Assembly (NCBI RefSeq): GCF_900114185.1
Contig: NZ_FOSE01000005.1
Coordinates: forward strand, 1-64,000
Length of the DNA stretch: 64,000 nt
Direction: 5' to 3'
Origin: Cellulomonas sp. KH9
GTDB lineage: Bacteria; Actinomycetota; Actinomycetes; Actinomycetales; Cellulomonadaceae
Below the pieces are notes generated by a model. That model saw only the letters and a list, made by a program, of their open reading frames with translations. It was not told the origin of the DNA and did no database searches. The position numbers and the translations under genes were made by a program. Shown in pieces: positions 10,340-18,410 of the stretch (positions are counted from its first letter, which is position 1; each line of letters begins with the position of its first letter).

Positions 10340-10933
10340 ATGCCCTCCCTGCAGTCGGTGTACCTCGCCCGGCACGGCCAGACCGAGGGGAACGCACTCG
10401 GCCGCTGGCAGGGCCAGCTCGATGCACCGTTGACGGCGCTCGGCCGGGCGCAGGCGCGGGCCGTCGCCGCCCTGCTCACGCAGCAGCCGGTCGACGCCGT
10501 CTTCTGCAGCCCCCTCGGCCGGGCGGCGGCCACCGCGCAGGTGTGCGGCGACCGGCTCGGGCTGCCCGTCACGACGCTGGACGAGCTCGCCGAGGTGCAC
10601 CACGGGTCGATGGCCGGGATGACACCCGAGGAGATGGAGCGCGCCTTCCCGGGTGAGCTCGCCCGGCGCCGCCAGGACAAGTACCGCTGGCGGTTCCCCG
10701 GCGGCGAGAGCTACGAGGACGCCGTCCCGCGCGCGGCACAGGCCGTGGCGCGCGTCGCGGCGTCCGGTGCGCAGCACCCCCTCCTCGTCTCGCACGAGAT
10801 GATCGGCCGACTGCTGCTGCACCACCTGCGCCGGGTCGACGTCGCGACCGCCCTGGCCGGGAACCACCCGCAGGACGTCGTCTACCGGGTGGACGTCGGG
10901 ACCGGGGAGCTGACGACGCTGCGCGCAGGCTGA
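10340..10933 (+). CDS. Histidine phosphatase family protein
   Basis: A 197-aa cytosolic phosphatase of the phosphoglycerate mutase-like superfamily. The catalytic LARHGQTEGN motif (phospho-His in RHG) lies at residues 9-18, with the second conserved Arg in CSPLGRAAAT, the acid-base Glu in ELAEVHHGSM and the second His in LLVSHEMIG. Substrate unknown (phosphosugar, cobalamin or nucleotide phosphates in relatives). TAGACT six bases before ATG and no Shine-Dalgarno point to a leaderless message. Confidence 0.9.
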   Translation: MPSLQSVYLARHGQTEGNALGRWQGQLDAPLTALGRAQARAVAALLTQQPVDAVFCSPLGRAAATAQVCGDRLGLPVTTLDELAEVHHGSMAGMTPEEMERAFPGELARRRQDKYRWRFPGGESYEDAVPRAAQAVARVAASGAQHPLLVSHEMIGRLLLHHLRRVDVATALAGNHPQDVVYRVDVGTGELTTLRAG

Positions 10934-10999
10934 CCAGCACGTCCGACCCGTGCCGCCGCACGCCACGGACGCGTCCCGGCACCGGTGACGAGGGTCGAC

Positions 11000-11009
11000 G
11001 AAAGGTTTC
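11000..11009 (+). promoter_or_regulatory. Variant GAAA..TTTC operator-like dyad upstream of the first LPMO
   Basis: GAAAGGTTTC, flanked by GAC and TCG, lies about 75 bp before the LPMO start, the same spacing as the GAAACGCTTC site before the GH5 gene. It keeps the GAAA/TTC half-sites with a different centre. Confidence 0.45.
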
Positions 11010-11084
11010 TCGCCCTGGGTGGGCGGCTCATGGACTCGTAACGTCGTCGGTCCATGTCCGACCCGACCGGTCGAGGTGACCGCC

Positions 11085-12020
11085 ATGAGATCGTCCGCTC
11101 TTCCCCGAGACTCACGACCTACCGCGATACGGCTGCTCCTGTCCGCACTGGCCGCGGTCGCCCTGGCCTTCGCGATGCTCACCGCCGCTCCCGCGCCGTC
11201 GGCGCAGGCGCACGGGTGGATCTCCGACCCGCCCAGCCGGCAGGACCTCTGTTACACCGGTGCCGTGAAGGACTGCGGGCCCGTCCAGTACGAGCCGTGG
11301 AGCGTCGAGGCCAAGAAGGGCTCGATGCTCTGCTCCGGCGGCGGCCGCTTCACCGAGCTCGACAACGAGTCCCGGGCCTGGCCGCGCCAGAACCTCACCA
11401 CCAACGAGACCTTCACCTGGGACATCGTCGCCAACCACTCCACGTCGACGTGGGAGTACTTCGTGGACGGCCGGCTGCACACCACCATCAACGACAACGG
11501 GGCGATGCCGCCCAAGCGGTTCACCCACACCATCACCAACCTGCCCGAGGGCAACCACAAGATCTTCGTCCGGTGGAACATCGCGGACACGGTGAACGCG
11601 TTCTACCAGTGCATCGACGCGTACATCACGCCGGGCGGCAACCCGGCCCCGCAGCCCACGGCCACCACGCCGGCGCCGCAGCCCACCGCGACCACGCCCG
11701 CACCGCAGCCCACCACGACGACCCCGGCACCGCAGCCGGGCAACGGTGCCTGCACCGCGACGGTGCGCGCGGCCAACTCGTGGGGCAGCGGCTTCCAGGG
11801 TGAGGTCACCGTGACGGCCGGCAGCGCGGCGATCACCGGCTGGAAGGTCACGGTGAACGGCGCCACGATCACGCAGGCGTGGAACTCCACGCTCAGCGGC
11901 AGCACCACCCTCGCCAACGCCGACTGGAACGGCAGGCTCGGGGCCGGTGCCTCGACGACCGCCGGCTTCATCGCCGGCGGGAGCGGCAGCGGCCTGAGCG
12001 CCACCTGCACCGCGAGCTGA
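11085..12020 (+). CDS. Secreted AA10 lytic polysaccharide monooxygenase (chitin-type) with CBM2
   Basis: A 311-aa copper monooxygenase that oxidatively cleaves crystalline polysaccharide. The signal peptide ends at AQA42, exposing His43 as the mature N-terminus; the second histidine-brace ligand is His118 in ANHSTSTWEYF. The HGWISDPPSRQ start, CGPVQYEPWSVE and DTVNAFYQCIDAYI follow the chitin-active CBP21-like subgroup, so chitin is the likelier substrate. A 35-residue Pro/Thr linker (PAPQPTATT repeats) joins a C-terminal CBM2 with conserved Trp and terminal cysteines. ATG 11085 has GAGGTGA upstream and sits directly before the signal peptide. Confidence 0.92.
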   Translation: MRSSALPRDSRPTAIRLLLSALAAVALAFAMLTAAPAPSAQAHGWISDPPSRQDLCYTGAVKDCGPVQYEPWSVEAKKGSMLCSGGGRFTELDNESRAWPRQNLTTNETFTWDIVANHSTSTWEYFVDGRLHTTINDNGAMPPKRFTHTITNLPEGNHKIFVRWNIADTVNAFYQCIDAYITPGGNPAPQPTATTPAPQPTATTPAPQPTTTTPAPQPGNGACTATVRAANSWGSGFQGEVTVTAGSAAITGWKVTVNGATITQAWNSTLSGSTTLANADWNGRLGAGASTTAGFIAGGSGSGLSATCTAS

Positions 12021-12037
12021 CCGGGACCGGCACCACG

Positions 12038-12073
12038 ACGGCCGGCCGGGGCGGCGACGCCCCGGCCGGCCGT
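12038..12073. terminator. Hairpin terminator after the first LPMO
   Basis: Perfect 15-bp arms at 12038-12052 and 12059-12073 with a 6-nt loop, 17 bp after the LPMO stop codon. Confidence 0.7.
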
Positions 12074-12181
12074 GCGTCCGGGCTCGAGCCAGGCGATGAG
12101 TCCGGGGCCCGTCGACGGTCTGCACCGCATACCGCGACGCGAGGAGAGCCGGCTCCGGAGTCGCACATCCCGGAGGTCCCC

Positions 12182-12748
12182 ATGGGCAAGCTGGTCTACG
12201 CCGCCAACACCTCGCTCGACGGCTACCTGGAGGACGCGGACGGCGCCTTCGACTGGTCGGTCCCCGACGAGGCCGTGCACGCGTTCTGGAACGAGCACGA
12301 GCGGGGCATCGGCACGTCCCTGTACGGCCGGCGCATGTACGAGACGATGCGCGTCTGGGAGGACGACGACTGGCTGGCCGACGAGCCGACCGTGGTCCGC
12401 GAGTACGCGGGGATCTGGCGCGACGCCGACAAGGTCGTCTACTCCACGACGCTCGACGCCGTGTCGACCGCCAGGACCCGGATCGAGCGGCAGTTCGACG
12501 CCGACGCGGTGCGCCGGCTCAAGGAGGAGTCCGACGCCGACCTCAGTGTGGGCGGCGCGATCCTCGGCGCCGAGGCGTTCCGGCACGGGCTCGTCGACGA
12601 GATCGTGCTGATGCTGTGCCCGGTCACCGTGGGCGGCGGCAAGCCGGCCCTGCCCCTCGGCGTGCGGCTGGAGCTGGAGCTGCTGGACACACGACGGTTC
12701 GACAACGGGGCGGTGTACGTGCGGCACGCGGTACGGGGCACCGCCTGA
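12182..12748 (+). CDS. Dihydrofolate reductase family protein (RibD C-terminal-like)
   Basis: A 188-aa single-domain reductase-like protein. It shows the family start KLVYAANTSLDGYL, the SLYGRRMYETM motif, DADKVVYSTTL strand, and the nucleotide-site VGGAILGAEAFRHGLVDEI ending VGGGKPALP. Distinct from the DHFR-like protein at 2003-2653, so they are not recent copies. GGAGG precedes the ATG by 6 bases. Substrate unknown. It is followed within 60 bp by a MerR-type promoter driving the next gene. Confidence 0.87.
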   Translation: MGKLVYAANTSLDGYLEDADGAFDWSVPDEAVHAFWNEHERGIGTSLYGRRMYETMRVWEDDDWLADEPTVVREYAGIWRDADKVVYSTTLDAVSTARTRIERQFDADAVRRLKEESDADLSVGGAILGAEAFRHGLVDEIVLMLCPVTVGGGKPALPLGVRLELELLDTRRFDNGAVYVRHAVRGTA

Positions 12749-12768
12749 CGACCTCACGGCTCCGGGCC

Positions 12769-12799
12769 TTGACCTGGAGCGCGCTCCAGGTCGCAGGCT
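12769..12799 (+). promoter_or_regulatory. MerR-type promoter/operator driving the aldo/keto reductase
   Basis: TTGACC (-35, 12769-12774) and CAGGCT (-10, 12794-12799) are separated by an overlong 19-bp spacer holding a perfect 22-bp dyad at 12771-12792 (GACCTGGAGCG and its complement). Overlong spacers with centred dyads are the hallmark of MerR-activated promoters. The ATG at 12807 is seven bases past the -10, so the mRNA is probably leaderless. The MerR gene at 13784 is the obvious regulator. Confidence 0.8.
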
Positions 12800-12806
12800 G
12801 CTCGTC

Positions 12807-13760
12807 ATGGACACCACGGACACCCCGCAGCGCACCCCCGAGCCCGTCCTCGGCGCCATGTACTTCGGCACACGCACCGACGAGGCGCTCTCCACCACCC
12901 TGCTCGACGCGTTCGTCGACCTCGGCGGACGCTGGGTCGACACGGCCAACTGCTACTGCTTCTGGGAGGACCCGTCGGGCGTCGGCGGGCAGAGCGAGCT
13001 GCTCCTCGGCCGGTGGTTCGCCGCGCGCCCCGGCGTGCGGGACCGGGTGCGCCTCGCGACGAAGGTCCGTCACCAGCCGCTCGTCCCGCACGAGTGGCCG
13101 TCGTCCTCCGAGGGGCTGTCCGCCGAGGCGATCGCGACAGGCTTCGCGGCGTCCCTCGACCGGCTGGGCCTGGAGTCGGTGGACCTGCTGTGGGCGCACG
13201 CGGAGGACCGCGACGTCCCCCTGGCCGAGACGGTCGAGGCGTTCGGGGCGCTGGTCGCGGCGGGGCAGGTCGGCCGGCTGGGTGCGTCGAACCACGCCGC
13301 GTGGCGCGTCGAGCAGGCGCGCGCGATCGCCCGCGAGCGCGGGGTCGAACCGTGGTCGGCCGTGCAGCTGCGCTTCTCGTACGTGTGGCCGCGCCCGGGT
13401 GTGACGCTCCCCGAGGGCGGGCACCTGCACGCGGAGCGCGACCAGCTCGACCACGCGCGCACCGAGGGCCTCGACCTGTGGGCGTACTCGCCGCTGCTCA
13501 CCGGCGCGTACGTGCGCGACGACCGTCCGCTGTCGGAGGGCTACGACCACCCCGGCACGCACCGACGGCTCGCGGTGCTCGCGGAGGTCGCCGCCGAGCT
13601 CGGCGCGACCCGCAACCAGGTGGTGCTCGCGTGGCTCCTGACGCAGGGCGTCAGCCCGATCCTCGGGGTGAGCTCGCTCGACCAGCTCACCGAGGCCATG
13701 GCGGCGCGCGACCTCGACCTGCCCGACGAGGCCCGGGCGCGTCTCGACGCCGCGGTCTGA
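12807..13760 (+). CDS. Aldo/keto reductase
   Basis: A 317-aa NADPH-dependent carbonyl reductase with a TIM-barrel fold. Seen are GGRWVDTANCYCFW (Asp/Tyr of the catalytic tetrad, with Cys in place of the more usual neighbours), LATKV (Lys), the DLLWAH His, GRLGASNHAAW and YSPLLTGAY cofactor loops. The substrate is unknown. Transcription starts essentially at the ATG from a MerR-type promoter. The downstream gene, 23 bp away, encodes the MerR regulator, so reductase and sensor form one operon, probably induced by a reactive aldehyde or drug-like ligand (inference). Confidence 0.88.
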   Translation: MDTTDTPQRTPEPVLGAMYFGTRTDEALSTTLLDAFVDLGGRWVDTANCYCFWEDPSGVGGQSELLLGRWFAARPGVRDRVRLATKVRHQPLVPHEWPSSSEGLSAEAIATGFAASLDRLGLESVDLLWAHAEDRDVPLAETVEAFGALVAAGQVGRLGASNHAAWRVEQARAIARERGVEPWSAVQLRFSYVWPRPGVTLPEGGHLHAERDQLDHARTEGLDLWAYSPLLTGAYVRDDRPLSEGYDHPGTHRRLAVLAEVAAELGATRNQVVLAWLLTQGVSPILGVSSLDQLTEAMAARDLDLPDEARARLDAAV

Positions 13761-13783
13761 CGGGCGCTGCCACGATGGCTCCC

Positions 13784-14140
13784 ATGACGGGGTACGCACC
13801 GGGCGAGGTCGCGCAGCGCACCGGCCTGTCCGTGGACACGCTGCGCTACTACGAGCGTGAGGGCCTGGTCGGCCCGATCGAGCGGTCCGCCGGCGGGCAG
13901 CGCCGGTACGACGACGACGACATCGCGTGGATCGGCCTGGTCACGTGCCTGCGCGACGCCGGCCTCGGGATCGCGGAGCTGCGCCGGTTCACCGAGCTGC
14001 TGCGCACCGACGCCGGCGCGTCCGACCGCGTCGCGTTCCTGCGGGCGCGCCGCGCCGAGCTCGAGGAGCAGGCGCAGCGGATCCTCGCGGCCGTCGCCGT
14101 GCTCGACGGCAAGATCGCGCACTACGCGCAGGAGGTCTGA
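13784..14140 (+). CDS. MerR family transcriptional regulator
   Basis: A 118-aa regulator with a winged-helix N-terminus (YAPGEVAQRTGLSVDTLRYYEREGL, residues 4-26, then GQRRYDDDDIAWI) and a dimerising coiled-coil helix to the end. It lacks a separate effector domain and cysteine ligand clusters, so it resembles the short aldehyde/redox-responsive MerR members rather than metal sensors. ATG 13784 gives the usual N-terminus; ATG 13775 would add three residues. Cotranscribed with the reductase and expected to bind the dyad at 12771-12792. Confidence 0.88.
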   Translation: MTGYAPGEVAQRTGLSVDTLRYYEREGLVGPIERSAGGQRRYDDDDIAWIGLVTCLRDAGLGIAELRRFTELLRTDAGASDRVAFLRARRAELEEQAQRILAAVAVLDGKIAHYAQEV

Positions 14141-14184
14141 GCCCAGGAGACGGCCCGAGGGACCCGACCCGGCGACCGCGAGGG

Positions 14185-14691
14185 TCAGGCGTCGCGCTCA
14201 CGCACGTGCCACAGCACCCGCCCGTGCTCGTCGGTGGTGACCCTGTCGACGACGAAGCCGCCGAGCTTGGCGAGCACGCGCAGCGACGCCGCGTTCGACT
14301 CGCGCACCGTGGCCCAGACCCGTTCCCGGCCCGTCGCGAGGACCGCGTCGAGGACCACGCGCGCCGCCTCCGTCGCGTAGCCGTTGCCGTGCGCGGCGGG
14401 CAGCAGCTCGTAGGCGAGCTCGGGCTCCTCGACGGTGCAGCGGCCCACGACCAGCCCGACGTAGCCGACGGGCGCGGCGCCGTCACGCGGCCGCAGGACG
14501 TAGACCCCGATGCCGTGCCGGCGCGTCAGCTCGTGCATGGCCGCCATGCGCTGCCACGCCTGGTCGTGCGTCACCGCGCCCCCGCCGCGTGCCGTGAACA
14601 GCTCCGCCAGCCACGGGACGTCCGACGGCTCCTCGGGGGTCAGCACGAACCGCTCGGTGTCGAGCCGGTCCGGCATCGGGGAGAAGTCCAT
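14185..14691 (-). CDS. GNAT family N-acetyltransferase
   Basis: A 168-aa acetyl-CoA-dependent acetyltransferase of the RimJ/RimL-like type. It begins DRLDTERFVLTPEEPSDVPWL, contains the strand VGYVGLVVG, the YELLPAAHGNGYATEAARVVLD acetyl-CoA loop (Q/RxxGxG/A form, here HGNGYAT) and VRESNAASLRVLAKLGF-like end. Substrate unknown. ATG 14691 is chosen; ATG 14676 would be five codons shorter. Its start is 107 bp from the divergent MerR gene, and both share a region with inverted CGGTGTTGACTC elements. Confidence 0.85.
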   Translation of the reverse strand: MDFSPMPDRLDTERFVLTPEEPSDVPWLAELFTARGGGAVTHDQAWQRMAAMHELTRRHGIGVYVLRPRDGAAPVGYVGLVVGRCTVEEPELAYELLPAAHGNGYATEAARVVLDAVLATGRERVWATVRESNAASLRVLAKLGGFVVDRVTTDEHGRVLWHVRERDA

Positions 14692-14696
14692 CGCCC

Positions 14697-14790
14697 GAGT
14701 CAACACCGCCCGGCGTTGCGCCGACAGGCGTTGCTGCCGACCACTCCCCGGCGCCGGTCGGCCCGGTGTTGACTCTGACACCGTGTGAGG
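14697..14790. promoter_or_regulatory. Divergent control region with inverted TTGACT elements and a MerR-like dyad
   Basis: A 12-bp element CGGTGTTGACTC occurs at 14764-14775 and, inverted, at 14697-14708. Over the right copy TTGACT (14769-14774) is followed by an imperfect dyad CTGACACCGTGTGAG (14775-14789), the arrangement of an autoregulated MerR promoter. Confidence 0.5.
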
Positions 14791-14797
14791 AGGTCCG

Positions 14798-15571
14798 ATG
14801 GGCCACATGCTGAGGATCGGGGAGATCGCGCGGGGCACGGGTGTCTCGCGGCGCATGCTGCGCCACTGGGAGCAGCTCGGGCTCGTGGAGCCGGCGTCGA
14901 CCGACCCCGTGACCGGGTACCGCCGCTACGCGCCCAGCCAGGTCGGCCGGGTGCGCGCGGTCGCGTCCCTGCGCGCCCTGGGGTTCGGGCTCGACGCGAT
15001 CCGCGACCTGCTCGACGGGGACCTCGACGAGCGGCGCCTGGTCGACCTGCTCCGGACGCGCGAGCAGGAGCTCGTCGCCCAGGTCGACGAGGCGTCACGG
15101 CGCCTCGCCGAGGTGCGCTCGCGCCTCGCGACCTTCGAGAGGGGACGGCACACCGTCATGAGCACACTCGAGCTGGCGCCCCTGCCGGCGCTGCGGCTGT
15201 GGAGCCTCCGCGCCTCGGTGCGGGACGAGACCGAGATCCCCGACGCGGCACGTCGGCTGCGCGCCGAGCTGCGCGAGCGGCTCGGTGACGACCGCGCCGT
15301 CGTGCTGCTGTACGACGGCACCGACGACGACACGATCCTGGTCACCGCCGGCACGTCGACCCCCGTGGACGGGCTCACCGTGGTCGACGTCGCGCCGGTC
15401 GACGAGGGCGTCGCGGTGACCTTCGACGGGCCCACCGACGTCGCGGACGCCTGGATCGCCCTCGACGCGGCACTCGCGGACCGCGGCCTGCGCACGGCGG
15501 GGGTGTACCGGCAGACCACCGCACCCGACGGCACCGTGACACTCCATGCGGAGGTCCGGCGGGCGGACTGA
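14798..15571 (+). CDS. MerR family regulator with GyrI-like effector-binding domain
   Basis: A 257-aa one-component regulator. The N-terminal winged helix (RIGEIARGTGVSRRMLRHWEQLGL, then GYRRYAPSQVGRV) is followed by a dimerisation helix to about residue 105 and a C-terminal GyrI/BmrR-like domain (about 120-255) that in relatives binds bulky cationic drugs. ATG 14798 has a strong GAGGAGG; ATG 14807 would give the textbook MLRIGEIARG start and fits a leaderless transcript from TTGACT-19 bp-TCCGAT. No efflux pump is adjacent; the divergent acetyltransferase is the nearest candidate target. Confidence 0.88.
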   Translation: MGHMLRIGEIARGTGVSRRMLRHWEQLGLVEPASTDPVTGYRRYAPSQVGRVRAVASLRALGFGLDAIRDLLDGDLDERRLVDLLRTREQELVAQVDEASRRLAEVRSRLATFERGRHTVMSTLELAPLPALRLWSLRASVRDETEIPDAARRLRAELRERLGDDRAVVLLYDGTDDDTILVTAGTSTPVDGLTVVDVAPVDEGVAVTFDGPTDVADAWIALDAALADRGLRTAGVYRQTTAPDGTVTLHAEVRRAD

Positions 15572-15590
15572 GGCCCCGCCGGGCCGTCGG

Positions 15591-15811
15591 GTGACCACTG
15601 GTCAGTTGGGAAGGGTTCGGCGGGCTCCAGGTGCTCCCAACTGACCAGTGGTCACCTGCGAGTCACCTACTCGTGCATCAGGCCCCCTGCGAGTCGCCTG
15701 CTCGCGCTCCCCACTGACCAGTGGTCACCTGCGAGTCGCCCGCTGGCGCTCCCCACTGACCAGTGGTCACCTGCGAGTCGCCTGCTCGCGCTCCCAACTG
15801 ACCAGTGGTCA
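15591..15811. repeat. Palindromic repeat cluster 1: five TGACCA(C/G)TGGTCA elements
   Basis: The 13-bp palindrome occurs at 15592, 15642, 15715, 15757 and 15799. The first two form a 21-bp perfect hairpin (15591-15611 with 15635-15655) just past the MerR gene and could terminate it. The last three are in ~42-bp direct repeats whose body reads CACCTGCGAGTCGCC.GCT.GCGCTCCC. The 15572-15947 gap otherwise holds only the GH5 promoter region and no gene. Confidence 0.85.
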
Positions 15812-15870
15812 CCGCGTTCTCATCAGGCTCCCGGCAGATCGGGTAGGACGCGGCTGCAACCTCCCGAGGC

Positions 15871-15880
15871 GAAACGCTTC
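15871..15880 (+). promoter_or_regulatory. LacI-type operator-like dyad upstream of the GH5 gene
   Basis: GAAACGCTTC flanked by GGC and GAC, 68 bp before the GTG start. Same core as the sites at 10276 and 35100. Confidence 0.65.
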
Positions 15881-15947
15881 GACGAGTGCATGTCGCGACC
15901 CGCACTGGTGGGCTGAGCACCCGTCCACCCGTCGAGAGGGACCTCCC

Positions 15948-17561
15948 GTGCATGCTCTGAGGAAAGCGCTGACCGCGACCGCGGCGGCACTCGTCGCCGT
16001 CGTCGGCTCGGTCGCGGTGACCGCGCCGGCAAGCGCCGCCACCGGCTGCCGCGTCGACTACACGGTGGCCAGCCAATGGCCCGGCGGGTTCAACGCCGCC
16101 GTGCAGGTGACCAACCTGGGCGACCCGCTCACCTCGTGGGACCTGCGCTTCTCGTTCGGCGCGGGGCAGACCGTCACCCAGCTGTGGAACGGCACCGTCA
16201 CCCAGACCGGGTCCGCCGTGGCGGTCCGCAACGCCTCCTACAACGGCACCGTGGCCACCAACGGCGCGGCGTCGTTCGGCTTCAACGGCACGTTCACCGG
16301 CAGCAACCCCGTGCCGACAGCGTTCACGCTCAACGGTGTCGCGTGCACCGGCGTGCCGGTGGTGCCGACGAGCACCCCGTCGACGTCGCCGACCGTCACG
16401 CCGACCCAGTCGCCCCGGCCGACGACGACCCCGACGTCGACCCCCACCCCCGTGCCGTCCGCGGGACCCGTCACCGCCGACCCCGCGCGCCTCGTCGCCG
16501 AGATGGGCCAGGGCTGGAACCTCGGCAACCAGCTCGAGGCCAGCATCGACGGGATGCCCAGCGAGACCGCATGGGGCAACCCGGTGATCACCGGCGCCCT
16601 GCTCGACCGGGTCAAGGCGTCCGGCTTCGACACGGTCCGCATCCCCGTGTCGTACCTCGGCAAGATCGGTGCCGCCCCCGACTACACCGTCGACCGCGCC
16701 TGGCTCACCCGGATCCAGCAGGTCGTCGACCTCGCGTACGACCGCGGGCTGTACGTGGTGATCAACATGCACGGCGACGGCTACACGAGCGTCAGCGGGG
16801 CGTGGCTGATCTGCGACGCCTCCGGCCAGGAGCAGATCCGCACCAAGTACCAGAAGGTCTGGCAGCAGGTCGCGACGGTGTTCAAGGACTACGGCGGCCG
16901 GCTGGTGCTGGAGTCGATGAACGAGAACTTCGACGGGCAGTACGGCAACCCGACGCAGCCGTGCTACTCGAACATCAACGCGTACAACCAGGTCTTCGTC
17001 GACACGGTGCGCCGCACCGGCGGCACCAACGCCTCGCGGTGGCTGCTCGTCCCGGGCTGGAACACGAACATCGACTACACCACCGGTGACTACGGGTTCA
17101 CGATCCCGACCGACCAGTACCGGTCGTCGGCGATCCCCGCCGCCGACAAGCGGATCATGATCTCCGTCCACTACTACGACCCGTGGGACTTCGCCGGCAC
17201 CGAGAGCGGCGCGACCACCCAGTGGGGCCCGGCCGTGGCCGACCCGTCGCGCGCCGCGACCTGGGGTGACCACGTCCACATGGAGAACCAGCTGAAGAAG
17301 GTGCACGACGCGTTCGTGGTGCAGGGCTACCCGGTGTTCCTCGGTGAGTACGGGTCGATCGACAAGACGTCCGCCGACCCGACCAACAACCGGTACCGCG
17401 CCGACTACGCCCGCACCATGGTCACCCTGGCCAAGAAGTACGGCGTTACCACCGCCTACTGGGACAACGGCTACAACGGCGTGTACGGGTTCGGGCTGTT
17501 CGACCGGCAGTCCGCGACCGTGACCCAGCAGGGCATCATCACCGCCATCACCGGTTCCTGA
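15948..17561 (+). CDS. Secreted endo-beta-1,4-glucanase, N-terminal CBM2 plus GH5
   Basis: A 537-aa extracellular cellulase. Signal peptide 1-30 (ASA); CBM2 about 31-135 with Cys34/Cys133 bracketing and surface Trp residues (SQWPGGF, SWDLRF, QLWNG); a Pro/Thr/Ser linker 136-175; then GH5 catalytic barrel. Catalytic residues appear as Glu326 in ESMNENF (acid/base) and Glu467 in FLGEYGS (nucleophile), with the GQGWNLGNQLE start and NMHGDGY. The start is GTG 15948, after GAGAGGG; the longer upstream frame runs through the repeat cluster and is not coding. The 3' end is partly duplicated at 18284-18390. Confidence 0.93.
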   Translation: MHALRKALTATAAALVAVVGSVAVTAPASAATGCRVDYTVASQWPGGFNAAVQVTNLGDPLTSWDLRFSFGAGQTVTQLWNGTVTQTGSAVAVRNASYNGTVATNGAASFGFNGTFTGSNPVPTAFTLNGVACTGVPVVPTSTPSTSPTVTPTQSPRPTTTPTSTPTPVPSAGPVTADPARLVAEMGQGWNLGNQLEASIDGMPSETAWGNPVITGALLDRVKASGFDTVRIPVSYLGKIGAAPDYTVDRAWLTRIQQVVDLAYDRGLYVVINMHGDGYTSVSGAWLICDASGQEQIRTKYQKVWQQVATVFKDYGGRLVLESMNENFDGQYGNPTQPCYSNINAYNQVFVDTVRRTGGTNASRWLLVPGWNTNIDYTTGDYGFTIPTDQYRSSAIPAADKRIMISVHYYDPWDFAGTESGATTQWGPAVADPSRAATWGDHVHMENQLKKVHDAFVVQGYPVFLGEYGSIDKTSADPTNNRYRADYARTMVTLAKKYGVTTAYWDNGYNGVYGFGLFDRQSATVTQQGIITAITGS

Positions 17562-17564
17562 CGA

Positions 17565-17601
17565 CGTGCCGGCCGGCGGGTCCGCCCCGCCGGCCGGCAC
17601 G
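17565..17601. terminator. Hairpin terminator after the GH5 gene
   Basis: Perfect 16-bp arms at 17565-17580 and 17586-17601, four bases after the stop codon, between convergent genes. Confidence 0.8.
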
Positions 17602-17632
17602 TTCGTCCGCGGCGGCTCGGTGTGCCCTCGCG

Positions 17633-18205
17633 TCAGCGGAACGGCGAGGTGAGCGGGACCTCCGCGTCCGGCTCATGGGTCAGGCGGTTGCGCAGGTCTC
17701 GGCGCGTGAGCTCGATGACCCACATCCAGGCGGCGTGCCCGGTGAGCTCGGACGCGTGCTCGGCCGGCGGCTGGTCCCACAGCGGTGGGACGACGCCGAG
17801 CGCCGGCATGAGCAGCCAGTGCCAGACGATCCACACGACGAGGCCGTACGCGACGCCCTGCCACAGCTTGATGCGCGGCCACTGCTCCGCGACGACGCAG
17901 TAGAGCACCGCGAACCCGATGGAGAACCCGAAGTGCATGAGGAAGCTGAACCACGGCAGCGCGTTCCCGCTGAGCTCGTACGTCGCGTGCGTGATGTCCG
18001 GCGGCACCCCCAACAGCTCCGCGAAGGCCTGCGGCGGGTTGGTCGCGTTGCGCTCCGGCGTGCGCGGCGGGAACGGCACCTCCCAGCCGAACTTGACGAT
18101 CGCGCCGATGCACCCCGCGATGATGCCGACCAGCACGGCCGTGGCGTGCCGCCGACGGGCAGGGTCCGTCACACCACGTCGCACCGTCACGCTCTGCTCG
18201 CCCAT
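17633..18205 (-). CDS. yagU: YagU family (DUF1440) inner-membrane protein
   Basis: A 190-aa membrane protein with about four hydrophobic helices. It follows Escherichia coli YagU closely in pattern: VKFGWEVPFPPRTPER after the first helix, AVLYCVVAEQWPRIKLWQG, and the C-terminal HEPDAEVPL. YagU has been linked to acid resistance in E. coli, but its molecular role is not known. ATG 18205 is preferred (GGGGGGCAGAGGC upstream); a GTG at 18229 would add eight residues without similarity. It lies, on the opposite strand, between the GH5 gene and the GH5 3' relic. Confidence 0.85.
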   Translation of the reverse strand: MGEQSVTVRRGVTDPARRRHATAVLVGIIAGCIGAIVKFGWEVPFPPRTPERNATNPPQAFAELLGVPPDITHATYELSGNALPWFSFLMHFGFSIGFAVLYCVVAEQWPRIKLWQGVAYGLVVWIVWHWLLMPALGVVPPLWDQPPAEHASELTGHAAWMWVIELTRRDLRNRLTHEPDAEVPLTSPFR

Positions 18206-18283
18206 GCCTCTGCCCCCCAGCCCTGGCACATGCCCCCGGGTCGGACGTTAGCCGCAACCCGTCGCCGACGCCTCGCGAGCCGG

Positions 18284-18390
18284 CTGCTCGACCGGCGGTC
18301 CGCGACGGTGACCCCGCGGGGCATCGTCACGGCCATCACCGGGTCCTGACGACGTGGCGGGCCGGCGGGTCGCGCCCCGCCGGTCGGCAC
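18284..18390 (+). pseudogene. Relic of a second GH5 3' end and terminator
   Basis: The last 66 bases of the GH5 gene (17496-17561) recur here, ending at 18349, without indels and with 58 of 66 bases matching by my count. The encoded tail (LLDRRSATVTPRGIVTAITGS) matches the true C-terminus (LFDRQSATVTQQGIITAITGS), and a degenerate copy of the terminator hairpin follows. No upstream GH5 sequence remains, so this is a duplicated and eroded fragment. Confidence 0.8.
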
Positions 18391-18410
18391 GGGTCACACC
18401 GGACACCGCC

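Noticed and set aside
15648..15947. Extending the GH5 gene to a start inside the repeat cluster
   Set aside because: The extension translates the palindromic repeats and would precede the signal peptide, which starts at GTG 15948.
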